Both the position numbers and the translations under genes were made by a program. 64,000 nt of DNA from Trissonchulus latispiculum (taxonomy: Eukaryota > Nematoda > Enoplea > Enoplida > Ironidae): the NCBI GenBank assembly GCA_030248195.1, contig JASAND010003992.1:1-64000 (forward strand), in the 5' to 3' direction. Shown here piece after piece: positions 1 to 10,500 of this stretch. Within the stretch, counting starts at the first letter, position 1. Every line of letters begins with the position of its first letter. The notes beneath the pieces are model-generated. The model was not told the DNA's origin and ran no database searches. It saw nothing but the letters and a program-made list of their open reading frames with translations.

Positions 1-13
1 TAGAAAAAGCCAG
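1..13 (+). mobile_element. Right end of a CTGGCTTTTTC-family MITE cut by the window edge
   Basis: The window opens with TAGAAAAAGCCAG, the same terminus as the elements at 7772-8047 and 8723-9074. Only the last 13 bp are inside the window. Confidence 0.45.
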
Positions 14-299
14 CCCACTCCACAGTGCTCAATGCTTGCAAGCCAAATTAAAGTTCGATTGGTCAAGGTTTGAAAGTTTTAAGCTTTCGGATGTCCCAAA
101 ATTAAAAGCAAATTATATATAGACGTGTGCACTCAATAAAGTCTTTCAAGTTTTCAATATCTAAACGAAAAGTATTTCTAATTTGTTTCTAAAAGTTCTA
201 TTCTTAAAATATCTTTTTGACTTTCTGTGCCCTTCTCCGTATACAGTTACAGTGAAGCGCTGTTCATATACATTAAAGCAAAAAGATTTTATATCAAAA

Positions 300-475
300 T
301 GCAATTAGACGAGGCTCTGTTCGCCCAATTGCAATTAGACGAACAATAGTACGTCGAATTGCAAATATACAGAAAATTTTCAGTCTAACAGCATTTCGCT
401 CAGTCTCATGCTATTAGACTAGCCCAATTGCAATTAGACTGAAATTCTCCGTCTAATTGCAATTAGACGGAAAAT
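300..475. repeat. Repeated GCAATTAGAC motifs with a 24-bp perfect palindrome
   Basis: GCAATTAGAC occurs at about 301, 331, 431 and 459, with reverse-complement pieces between. Positions 448-471 form a perfect 24-bp palindrome centred on GC, with arms TCCGTCTAATT and AATTAGACGGA. No gene is seen in the first 940 bp. This could be the subterminal region of a transposon whose ends I could not define. Confidence 0.5.
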
Positions 476-939
476 GCTTTTAGACTGCGACATATATAAC
501 ATTTTTAATAAGCGTTTGTATAACTCATGTATTCAGAGACTCAAAGTTAAATCTGATGTTAACTTTCGTGACAATACACGTATATACGTGCGTAACCTGT
601 GGAGCATCCTGTCATCCACCCTAAAACTACCCTGTCTCGTCGTGCTGACATTACGTGAGTGATATATAACCGAAATTCGCAACCACTTTCCTTCAGAATA
701 CTAATCATGCCAATATGAGTCTATTTGGCATGCACTCATATTGGTGCGTGTACAAACTTGTCTTCTGCACTTTCCAACCTCACCAGACTCATATTAGCAT
801 TTTACATGCTTGTCTTATTCTTAATTTACAACCGACAATATTTAGCATTTTACATGTTCCATGTTGACTCATATTCCTTTCTTTGCTCTTTAGGAGCATT
901 TTTATTTCTTGTATATTTGTACAAAAACATGTATTTCCC

Positions 940-1366
940 AATTTTAGGGGGGGGGGGGTTTGAGTTCGGGATTGGGGGAGTAGTTTTGGTCGGGTGGATG
1001 GGTTAGGAGGGTCTGGCTTGTGCGTGGGGGGGGGGGGGGGCACCAAAGTTTAACCGGAAATTTTGGTTGGGGGAGGGGCAAACTCTGGAAATTTGGTGGT
1101 CGACCCGCGAAATGTGATGGGAGTATATACCCCATCCGAACCACCCCCATATTGGGACCTCAAAAATTCCAAAAAATGGCCTAAAAATGCAAAGTTTTCT
1201 GTATTTTAACGCTTTTTCCGTGAAAAGAAGGCTTGTTTTGACAGTTTAGGCGTTTATATTTACGCGGTTTTAAAGCGATTAAAATTTGAGAAACAATTTT
1301 CAAAAAATTACTTTTTTTGGGGAAAATTTAGCTAACTTTTTGGCTCCAAAAAGGGCCGGGGTTGGG
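940..1366. repeat. G-homopolymer low-complexity repeat
   Basis: Contains two G runs of 10 or more, and a stretch near 957-1015 that resembles, in reverse complement, the C-rich repeats near 28550-28650 and 30690-30780. It is therefore a dispersed repeat rather than local simple sequence. Open frames here are artefacts of the homopolymers. Confidence 0.45.
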
Positions 1367-1374
1367 ACTGGGGG

Positions 1375-1742
1375 CAGGGTTGGGCGAGACCGAGATTTCA
1401 CCGAGACCGAGAACGAGACCGAGACCAGGGTACCGAGACCGAGAGTGGCCAAGTCTCGGCTTTTGGGCGAGACCGAGACCGAGACTAGCAATTTTTAGCT
1501 TAAACTTAATTTTTTCAGTTTTTGAGGCTTAGGCCCAGGATTTCGGACTTTGACACATAAACCTACGGTTTTCGGACCTCATCAGTTAATTTTCTTTACG
1601 TTAATTTAAAAGTTTCGCTGAAATTTGATGTTTTCAAAAAATTTCCGGTCTCGGTCCGAGACCGAGACTTTTGGATGAGCGAGACCGAGACTGGTCAAGT
1701 CTCGGCTTTTGGGCGAGACCGAGACCAAGACTCCCAACCCTG
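1375..1742. mobile_element. hAT-like MITE, 8-bp TSD, GAGACC subterminal repeats
   Basis: Termini CAGGGTTGGG and CCCAACCCTG are perfect 10-bp inverted repeats. The direct 8-mer ACTGGGGG flanks both sides (1367-1374 and 1743-1750). Both subterminal regions are dense in GAGACC/GGTCTC. No transposase frame. Confidence 0.8.
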
Positions 1743-1750
1743 ACTGGGGG

Positions 1751-2494
1751 TAGCTGAAAGTTGGGGGAGGGGATGTCGAAAATGTTTGGGGGGCAAAGGG
1801 GGTCGAAAATTTTGGGGGAGTACATACCCCCCCAACCCCACCATAGTTTAACCTGAAGTTTTGGTTTGTGGGGGGAAATTTTAGTGGTCGATATGATGTG
1901 GAGTACCCCCCCCCCCGAACCCCCAAAATTCGGTTATAACTAATGAGCTAACTTATTATTGGCCCCAAAAAGTGCTGGAGGGTTCGGGAGGGTAACCAAA
2001 AATGGGGGGAGGGAGATGGATATTCAAAAACTCAGGGGTTGGGTAAAGTTAGTCGAAAATTTGGGGGGAACCCCCCCCAGGGTGTAAACTGTAGCCTGGT
2101 ACACCTGTGGGGTGCCCCGCCCCCTATAGTCTCCTTGTTGTGGGGAAGGGGGGGGGTGGTTGGGGGGTGTCGTCCCCCTTAAAATTTTTTGAAAAATTTC
2201 ACCCCCTCCCAGAATTTTTGACATATCCTCCTCTAACTTTTGGCTACCCCCCCACCAAACCGCCCCCCCAAGCCATTTTTGGACCCAAAAAGTTATGTAG
2301 CTAAATTTGGCCGAAAAATGGTTATTTTTTGAAAAATTTTTCTAAAATGTTGACTTAAAATCGCTTTAAAACGATGCAAAATCGCCTAAAACGTTTAGAA
2401 CAGGCCTTATTTTGAAAAAAGGGCTAAATTACCGAAAATTTTGCATTTTTTCTCCATTTTTCGAAATTTCTGAGGTCCGAATTGTTGGAGGGGG
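1751..2494. repeat. G/C-homopolymer dispersed repeat
   Basis: Low-complexity stretch with many G and C runs. At about 2085-2108 it contains a terminus related (reverse orientation) to the CATAGGTGT-ended hAT-like family at 28513 and 30657; the partner end was not found. No gene. Confidence 0.4.
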
Positions 2495-2496
2495 TA

Positions 2497-3589
2497 TAGT
2501 CATGGGGTGAAAAAACCCACCCCCTTTTTGGGGGGAAAAAACCCACCCGCCTCCTGGGTCATGGGTTGGAGATATGAGCTCCAAAACATAGCAGCTGGAA
2601 GCGCGACTCTTTCTAACCTATGTATGCAAAGATCAAGTCATTTGGTTCACTCCTGCTCATTTTATGACATTTTGAAAATGACAACTACTTTTTGGTTCAA
2701 CCATCCAAAAATTTACCAAAAGTTTGGACCGACGTAACTTTTGACTGGGTTGGACTAGAAAAGTTTTGCAAATATCTGCAATGATGGCAACTCTTCCTCT
2801 TTGCACACAGCCAAAATTAGACCGATCCGCTGTACCGTTAGTCTGGCACATTGCCAAACGTGGCGGGAAAAAACCCACTTTGAGGGGAAAACCCACCCAA
2901 ATTTTTTTGAAGAATTTTTTAACAACTCAACACGGAAACAATTAGAGAGCAACGGTACTATCGAGCACGCTGCGTCATCCTATGCGGTCAGATTCGGACA
3001 ATTTTGCTTACATGGCTAGCTAGGGGCTAAAAACCTTAAAAGTGCCATTTCGCAGCTGGAGGACCCAATACAGGTACAATTGTGGATTTTAACAGCCAAT
3101 TCTACATAATAAACCATTTTCTACACGATAGAATAATAAGTTTTATCAAATTACATCATTTTTAGCATTTTTCAAAAATTGCCCTATGTTTATGTGTTAA
3201 ACTTTATGAAACCTGGCCAGTTGATGCAGCATTTTCAACGGCACATGAGATCTCAAAAAAAGCTACTTAGATCGGGTTTTTTGGTTCATACTAACTAAAA
3301 AAGGGTTGAATTTTACACTGGAAGTGTCAGAATTTCGATAGAACAATTTTTAAGACCTGTGAGGGGTGGGTTTATTTTTCCCCCATTTGGGTTTTTCCCC
3401 CCATTGGGTTTTTCCCCCGCTACTTTTTCCATGATACCGCTCTAACGGTACAACTTAGAGAAGTGCAAATAGGCTTAAAAGAAAGTTCTAAGTACGCCAA
3501 GTACGATGGTATATAAAGTTCTCAGATAACCCTTATAATAAAAAAGTTCCAGCCAAAATCCGAAAATGTGGGTTCCCCCCCCATGGCTA
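2497..3589 (+). mobile_element. TA-flanked non-autonomous DNA transposon, copy A
   Basis: Termini TAGTCATGGGG and CCCCATGGCTA are imperfect inverted repeats flanked by TA on each side (2495-2496 and 3590-3591). It is nearly identical over its length to the element at 28922-30022 and inverted relative to 4859-5707. TA duplication suggests Tc1/mariner-type mobilisation. No transposase. Confidence 0.75.
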
Positions 3590-4580
3590 TACCCCACCAT
3601 CACATTTCTTGGGCCGACCACCAACATTCCAAGATCCCCCCCTAGAGGCTCAGACCCAAAGTTCCAGTCCAGGGACACTATGGATACCATAGTTTCCCTG
3701 GAACATTGGGTTTGGGCTGGGGGGCTATAATTGGGGGGGGGGTAGACCCACCCAGCCATTTTCCCAAACTCTCCCCCAGAAATTTTTGTTAAAAGTTTTT
3801 GTGTTAAAGATAGCAAATTTTCATAAGTCACTATGACCTCAATTTTTCAACAATACCTAATATATTTTGATGTAGCTATATATACTAAAAACAACCCGCT
3901 CTTTTATTTGGAACGGTTGAAATGCTCCTGGCAACTTGCCAAAAAATTTTCAGGGTGGGTTTTTCCCGCATATGGTTTTTCACTCATTAATATTTTTCCC
4001 GCCAGTTTGGGACAATTTTTCTCACTAACGGCGCACCCTAGAGAGGTGTTCTATAGCTCATAAAAAAGCTTACGACTACGTAGGTCTAGCTGCCTGTGTA
4101 GTCAGTATTTCAATATCTCAAACCAGTTACCAGTAAAAAGTTCTGGCCAAAAATCTGAAAAGTGGGTTTTGTTCCCGCTTGACTATAGGTATTATATGTG
4201 CCTTTGAATTAATGTACATATTTTGTTTACTATAAAACCATAACATATATATACATAATTATCATCACCAAATCATTTTCGTGGTATATAGATAACTTTG
4301 TGTTTTTGTTTTCTTTCTTCAGAAATAAATAAGTATACATATATATATATACGTAAATGCGCCGCAGGCGTGTTACATAAATTTTATATAATAAAATTTT
4401 AAAATTTTCAAGACTTAAGATCAAGCATTTTAAGATAAAAACTTTTAGATTCAAGCCGATCAATAAACAAAATTTACCACATCGGCATGATTTCTGCACT
4501 TAGTGAAAGTCTCACTCCTTTCACCCAGTTTCCAGACCTTTCACCTTCACCCTCCATGATTGGGTTCCCTGTCTATCGAT
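3590..4580. repeat. Repeat-derived intergenic sequence upstream of MED22
   Basis: About 3950-4186 resembles the right half of the TA-flanked family and ends in GACTATA. The remainder is AT-rich with an (AT)-rich microsatellite near 4336-4350. No coding signal; any MED22 promoter would lie here but no core motif is clear. Confidence 0.35.
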
Positions 4581-4587
4581 TTTTGAC

Positions 4588-4607
4588 AGATATATTGTTA
4601 TTGTATT
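4588..4607 (+). other. Splice-acceptor-like AG just upstream of MED22 ATG
   Basis: A pyrimidine-biased stretch ending in GACAG (AG at 4588-4589) lies 18 nt before the MED22 start codon. It could be the acceptor of a 5' UTR intron or of a spliced leader. It is a short motif that could occur by chance. Confidence 0.35.
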
Positions 4608-7478
4608 ATGAAGATGAGCTCCGGTGCATCTCAGCGACAGACAACACAGAAGCAAACAGTGCCAGTAAACATACTATTGCGTGATTACCGACAACGCCTG
4701 CGGGACAGCACACAATCGTTAAGAGACAACTTCAAAGGAATAATACAACTGATAAAGGTAACGCATTGGTTTTATTATTAGTGACTAGGTAGCAGCCCTT
4801 TGTGTAATACGAAAAAATTAAAATAGCCTATTTTCTACATGTACATGTACAACTGTTATAGCCAGGGGGGAAGCCCACATTTTCGGATTTTGGCTGGAAC
4901 TTTTTTATTAAAAAGAGAGTAATAAGAGCTTAATAAGAGCTAGCTGAAAACTTTGTATACCATCGTACTTGGCTTACTTAGAACTTTCTTTTAAGCCAAT
5001 TTGAAAATTTTTTGAATACCTATTTTTGAAAAATGCTAAAAATGATGTAATTTGATGCAACTTATTATTCTATCGTGTAGAGAATGTTTTTTACGTAGAA
5101 TTGACTGTTAAAATCCACAATTGGACACCTGTATTGGGTCCTCCAGCAGCGAAATGGCACTTTTAAGGTTTTTTAGCCTCTAGCTAGCCACGCCAGGTAA
5201 CAAAATTGTCCGAATCTAACCGCGTAGGATTGCGCAACGTGCTCGATAGTAGCGTGCTGTATATAATCTTGTTTGTTTCTATTGTTTCCAATTGTTTCCA
5301 TGTTGAGTTGTTAAAGGATTTTTCAAAAAACTTTGGGTGGGTCCCCCCCAAAGTGGGTGTTGGCAACGGTGCAACGGATCGGTCTAATTTTTGTAGGTGC
5401 AAAGAGGAAGAGTTGCCATCATTGCAGATATTTGCAAAACTTTTCTAGCCCCGCCCAGTCAAAAGTTTCTTCGGTCCAAACTTTTGGTAAATTTTTGGAT
5501 GGTTGAACCAAAAAGTAGGTGTCATCTTCAAAATGTCAAAAAATGAGCAGGAGCAGGAGTGAACCAAATGACTTGATCTTTGAATGCACAGGTTAGAAAG
5601 AGTCGCGCTTTCTGCTGCTGTTTTGGAGCTCATAGCTCCAACCCATGACCCAGGAGGCGGGTGGGTTTCCCCCCAAAAAAGGGGGTTGGTTTTTCACCCC
5701 ACGGCTATTTTATGTTTTAGCTAAAGTGCTCAAAAATTAAGTTGTAGTATCAAACTAGACGATTTCTGACCCAAAATCATGAAATTTGCCAATTTCTAGC
5801 CACCCTACGACGTGTGAGAGGAAGCTCAAAACTATGGCTATGGCCGAGTGGCAGAGGGAGGTGCTCGAGTGCCCCCCCACTAAGCATACCCAGCTTTGTG
5901 ATTCGTGAGAGCACCGTGCCTAGCTATAGTTGCCGCAACCCGGTATCGTTTGGTTTACTGGGACTGGTATAATATCGTAGACAATCAGACGACTCGTAAG
6001 CTAGAGTCAGCACGACTATTGAATCAGTGCGTGTAAGAACAATTCGTACGAAGTCGGTCTGACGCTTGAAAAAGTGCATCCTTCAAAATCTAAAATCGTA
6101 CAAGCTTGTTAGGCTAAACTTTGCTAAACTTAGCTAAACTTGCTATATTTTTAGATAGGCAATAATCGCTAGCAGAGCCACAACAACAGAGGACAACTTT
6201 ACATAAAATTTGTGGCCAAGGATGCCTATGCAGTTGGGATATGTCTAGCCTCAGATTGAGAGTCCATTAAATGTATACATAATTCATGTAGCTAAAGGAG
6301 AAAAGTTGACCTAACCAGCTTTTTCATCTTTTGATCTTGTTTATATTTCAGGGAGACGAAGACAGTGGAATTAGCGATCCTAGTAGGTTGCCTAAAAGTG
6401 GACCACAAATTGATCGGAGCTGTCAATTTTTCAAGGATAACTATGAAGCTGAGATTCGTGCCGCAAATATGGTATGTAATTTAGCTTATATATATGTATT
6501 TATATTAATCTTTGTACTGCAGATACATTTTGTTTTGTACAGGCAAATTATTGTTCATACATAGCAGAACTGACAATAACTATTGCAGGACTTATTGTAG
6601 TGTGGGTGCCCCCCCCCTTTATCCGTAAACGATGTCCTCCCCAAATTCGCGACCCCCTCCCCAAACCAGAGGCGCCCATTTTGGTACTAATGTTTGCCCT
6701 GAAAATTAAAGCTGCCTGTTTTGGCGATAAAAATCAGCTTTTACTGTGTGTGCTAGAAAAATAGCGCTATTTTTAGCATATTTTTAGAAAATTTTTGCCC
6801 CTTCTCCAAACATTTCTTACCCCTCGTCGTTTTGGGACCCTCAGGAGCCCTCTAAGAAAGTATCCTTAGAATAAGCCCAGGGTGTTGATAGTTTTTACAG
6901 AGACAAGGGGTCAGGTGATTACTTGGGGATCCTCTCTTGCCCTTCTTTATATTTACCTTCTCTGGATACCTTCTTGGATTAGACATCGATATTCGATGAT
7001 AATATCTGCAATTTATGGTTTGTATTCGTATTTGAATAAAACCTATTCGATTCTGTTGTAATTGCTGATTAATTATAAAGTAAACAAATGTGTTTGTTGT
7101 ATGCGCGCCTGTAATATTAACGCCAGCCAACCAAAATCCCTAGAATAAGCCCAGTCCAACAGCTGCCAGTTTTAGATGTGCTGATGGGTACTGAGTTTTG
7201 CAGGTTTTGACCAAGCTTTGCTGAAAGAATTTTATTTTTAGGCTCGTGCTGGCGAGGCTCTGATAAAGCTGATTGGCGATTTGAAACAGTTGTCATGTCT
7301 AAATGATTTTACCTTTGTCAACAAAACCATTGAAGAAACCACAAAACAGTGCCAAGATCGTCAGACAAAAACTGAGGAGCAATTAAGTCAACGTTTGGAA
7401 GAAATTGGAGAAGATTTGCTGAAATTAGAACAGGAACGCGGAATTAATCTGCTGAAATCTGTTCAGACATCTGTTTGA
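4608..7478 (+). CDS. MED22: Mediator complex subunit 22 (MED22/Surf5), 3 exons, 168 aa
   Basis: Coding exons are 4608-4757, 6352-6471 and 7242-7478. Donors read AAG|GTAACG and ATG|GTATGT; acceptors are TTTCAG and TTTTAG; all junctions are phase 0. MED22 belongs to the Mediator head module, where it pairs with MED11 in a helical bundle and helps link RNA polymerase II to activators (family knowledge). The sequence supports this through an N-terminal LRDYRQRLRDSTQSL helix, NYEAEIRAANMARAGEAL across the exon 2/3 junction, and a C-terminal coiled coil, matching animal MED22 in order. Length lies between the short (about 140 aa) and long (about 200 aa) human isoforms. A Ser/Gly/Asp-rich segment encoded at the start of exon 2 is longer than usual. 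ATG 4614 is an alternative start two codons downstream. Intron 1 carries an inverted TA-flanked element, intron 2 a degenerate MITE. The stop lies 98 bp before the F8A start. Confidence 0.93.
4859..5707 (-). mobile_element. TA-flanked transposon, copy C, inverted, in MED22 intron 1
   Basis: Matches copies A and B in reverse complement, starting TAGCCAGGGGG and ending CCCCACGGCTA. About 250 bp shorter than the other copies, so internally deleted. Confidence 0.7.
5708..6351. other. Remainder of MED22 intron 1
   Basis: No gene or full repeat recognised. Near 5837 a short stretch resembles a tRNA A-box but lacks a matching B-box. Confidence 0.3.
6586..6880. mobile_element. Degenerate CTGGGCTTATTCTAG-type MITE in MED22 intron 2
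   Basis: Left end CAGGACTTATTGTAG and right end TTAGAATAAGCCCAG match the termini of the cleaner copy at 31424-31741. A second right terminus, CCTAGAATAAGCCCAG, sits alone at 7139-7154. Internal sequence is C-run rich. Confidence 0.5.
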
Positions 7479-7524
7479 TTTGATAAATTTGATCTTTTTT
7501 ACTTATATACGTATTTTTCCCATA

Positions 7525-7576
7525 CAATTTTTGTTATTTTGCTCTGTATCAGCTGTGTAGTTCAAATTATTACGTG
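7525..7576 (+). other. Acceptor-like site in the 98-bp MED22-F8A gap
   Basis: A T-rich tract runs into GTATCAG with AG at 7551-7552, leaving a 24-nt leader before the F8A ATG at 7577. No AATAAA is seen between the MED22 stop (7478) and this site. This is the arrangement expected of a trans-spliced downstream cistron; a conventional promoter is not visible in so little space. Confidence 0.45.
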
Positions 7577-10500
7577 ATGGACGGAGAATCTGCTTATATT
7601 GATCCCTGGCAGGAATATAAGACCATTTCGGCGAAACTGAAGAAACGGTTCCTTCGAAAGCCTAACGTTGCTGACGCTGGACGACAATTTCAAAAACTCA
7701 GTAAACGTCTCAAGGAAGAGGAGTGTCTTAACTATGCTGGTACTTTTTCTGTTTGTTGAACATAGTGTATACTGGCTTTTTCCTAGGGTGTCCCCCCAGG
7801 TCTGGGGGGGGGAGAAATTTTTTTCGAAAAATGCTTAAAAAATTGCAATTTTTGTTGCTGAGCTAAAAATTGACTATTTTTAACCTAAATTTAAGCTTAA
7901 AGTAGCTTAAAAATGCTTAAAATCTGGCGGGGCCGGAAACGTTTTTCAAAATTTTACCCTCAAAACCCCATTTTTTCCGGGCGCTTTAGAGTCCTGGGGG
8001 GGATTTCTGCAGGGGGCCACCCCACCCCCTGCATAAGAAAAAGCCAGATATATATATACTTCATAACGTTTCTAAGTTTCTGGTGTTGGGTTGACATTTT
8101 CGCTGTTTTTAAGGTATGTACTTTGTAAGATCGTGTGATCTGCTTGAATGGATTAGAGAAAATTAGCAGGGATTCATGTTTAATTCATTTTTCAAATGGA
8201 TCATTTTTACTAGCACTTTTAGGGTTTTGAATGTGGGGGAGCCTCCGAAAAGTGGGGGGAGGACGAGTCCAAGGTATAAATACCAAAATTTTTAGCGAAA
8301 ATTGAAAAATTAGCATTTTTAGGTAAAAACACAAAAATATCGCTGTTTTTAAGCTTAAGATTAACTTATAAGTCCATAAATTAGCTAAAAATTAAAAACA
8401 TTTTTAAAAATTTGAGCTCAAAATCATAATTTTTCGATACTTGGGCGACCCCCAAAAAAGTGGGTGGGCTCCGAAAAGTGGGGCCCCCACCCCACTCCCA
8501 CTAAAAAATCCTAGTTTTTACGTCAAATTTTAAATTTTGGAAAACTAGATATTGATAGTTTTTTGAAGACTATATATCAGTTCTAACAAATCACAGCTTG
8601 TCTCGGCTTTTCTGATGTTGGGTAACTTTGCCCTGTTCCGAAACTTTTGTTTTTTCCGAACAGCATGGAGACTGACTGTGCAAAATTAGCGAAATCGGGC
8701 ACGTGCCCAGGGCTATGAAGATCTGGCTTTTTCCTCGCCAAACGTTTCTGGGAGGGGGGAAGTTGGGGGGCGCACGGAATACGGATTTCTTTGGAGGGAG
8801 AAAGATTTATTGAAAAATGCTTAAAAATAGCTGTTGTTTGCTACTAAGAATTTTAATTATAGGTAATAACTATTTTTAACCTAAGTTTAAGCTTAAAATA
8901 GCTAAAATGCTTAAAAAGGCCTACAAATTCGGCGAGGCCGGAAAAAATTCAAAATTGTCCCTCAAAACCTTATTTTTCCGGGCCCTTTAGAGTTAGGGGA
9001 AGGCCCGAATCCTGGGGAGGCCGACTCAGGTCTGGGCTGGCGCCTCCACCCCCCTCCCCTGTAGGAAAAGCCAGAAGAGTCCAACTTGAACTGCTGTGAC
9101 TATGTATGTCGTAGAGTTTACTTTCCTGTTTCCTGTCATGGTTTTTTCGCGACGTTACACAACAATTGTGAATGATTGGAGAGTAACTTATACCGGCGCT
9201 ATAAACCGATCAAGAGACTAGTGGGTGACAAACCACGATAAAAAGTCCTGAAATGGTGGTGGCCATCCCCCGTTCAGCGATGGAAAAACCCACGGTGCGT
9301 CTCTTCACCATCCGGCGCTCCGTGGTGGAAGTAGCCTCTGCGTCTGCAGGGATCTTGCGGCAAGCTATTTCCTTGCTTGCTCCGGGAATCACGCCCCCGG
9401 TTCTATCCCAGTCGTGAGAAACTTCTATGGCAGTACACTTAATGCATCTTGATCCAACGGCAACGGCATCCCCGGTAGGCGATGCGGCGGCCCGGCCCGT
9501 GCAGCCGAGAAGTATGCGAAATTCGGGCCCAAAGCTCACAAAAGAACTCCGAATTACAGCATGGAATGTGCGTACTCTACTCCCCCAAGGATCCCCTGAA
9601 CTACTCGCCAAAACTCTTGCTGAAAAGAACATCGACGTTGCGTGTATCTCTGAAAGTCGCTTGGCCGACTCGGGGTCACTCAAAATCTACCCACCCACCG
9701 CAGACCTAACTGCATTAAACGGCTACAAGCTCTTGTGGAGCGGACCCAAGGACGGATCTGGTCAACGCGGTGTAGCCTTTGCTATTTCCAACCGGCTTCT
9801 TTGCCACATTACTGAGTGGCAACCTGTCAGTGACCGAGTATCTGTGCTAACTCTAGAAACCAAACCGTTCCCATGCACCATCATATGCTGTTATGCCCCA
9901 ACAAACTGCTCTGACGACACCTGTAAGGACGACTTTTACCAGATTCTTAATGATTGCATTGACACGGTTCCTCGGAACAATTTCCTGGTTCTAGCAGGTG
10001 ACCTTAATGCCACCCTTGGCAAGCGATCACCAGGCGAAGAATCTCTAATAGGTCTGCACAGCCTTGGTCTGCGAAATGATAACGGCGATCGTGCGGTATC
10101 GCTGTTGGCCAACTACCATCTGGTAGCTATCAACACGGTGTTTCGCCACAAGCGTCGTCCTCTAGAAACCTGGCGATCGAACGATGGAAAGACTTGGAAG
10201 CAGCTTGACTACATATGTGTCAGGCAACGCTGGAAAGGATCAGTCTCTAGCTGCCGAACGCTATGGGGTACTTCCCTCGATTCGGACCATGGTATGCTCA
10301 CATGCACAATCCGCCTCCGGCTCTCTGCCCAACATCGCAATAAGCCTACGAAGAGAATTGGAATTGAACGTCTGTCCAACCCATTGTTACGGAACCAATT
10401 CGAAGTGGAGTTGTCGAATCGTTTTTCTGCCCTAGATAACCATCAGGACGTAGATGCCTTCTGGCAGTCGACTGCTGCCGCTGTCGTGGACAGTGCGCGT

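Noticed and set aside
725..1150. Frames of 93, 85 and 68 aa
   Set aside because: They run into G homopolymers, overlap each other on both strands and show no conserved motif.
5835..5900. tRNA-like sequence in MED22 intron 1
   Set aside because: Only an A-box resemblance; no B-box or cloverleaf.
9210..9683. 157-aa minus-strand frame
   Set aside because: Opposite-strand shadow of the RTE endonuclease frame.
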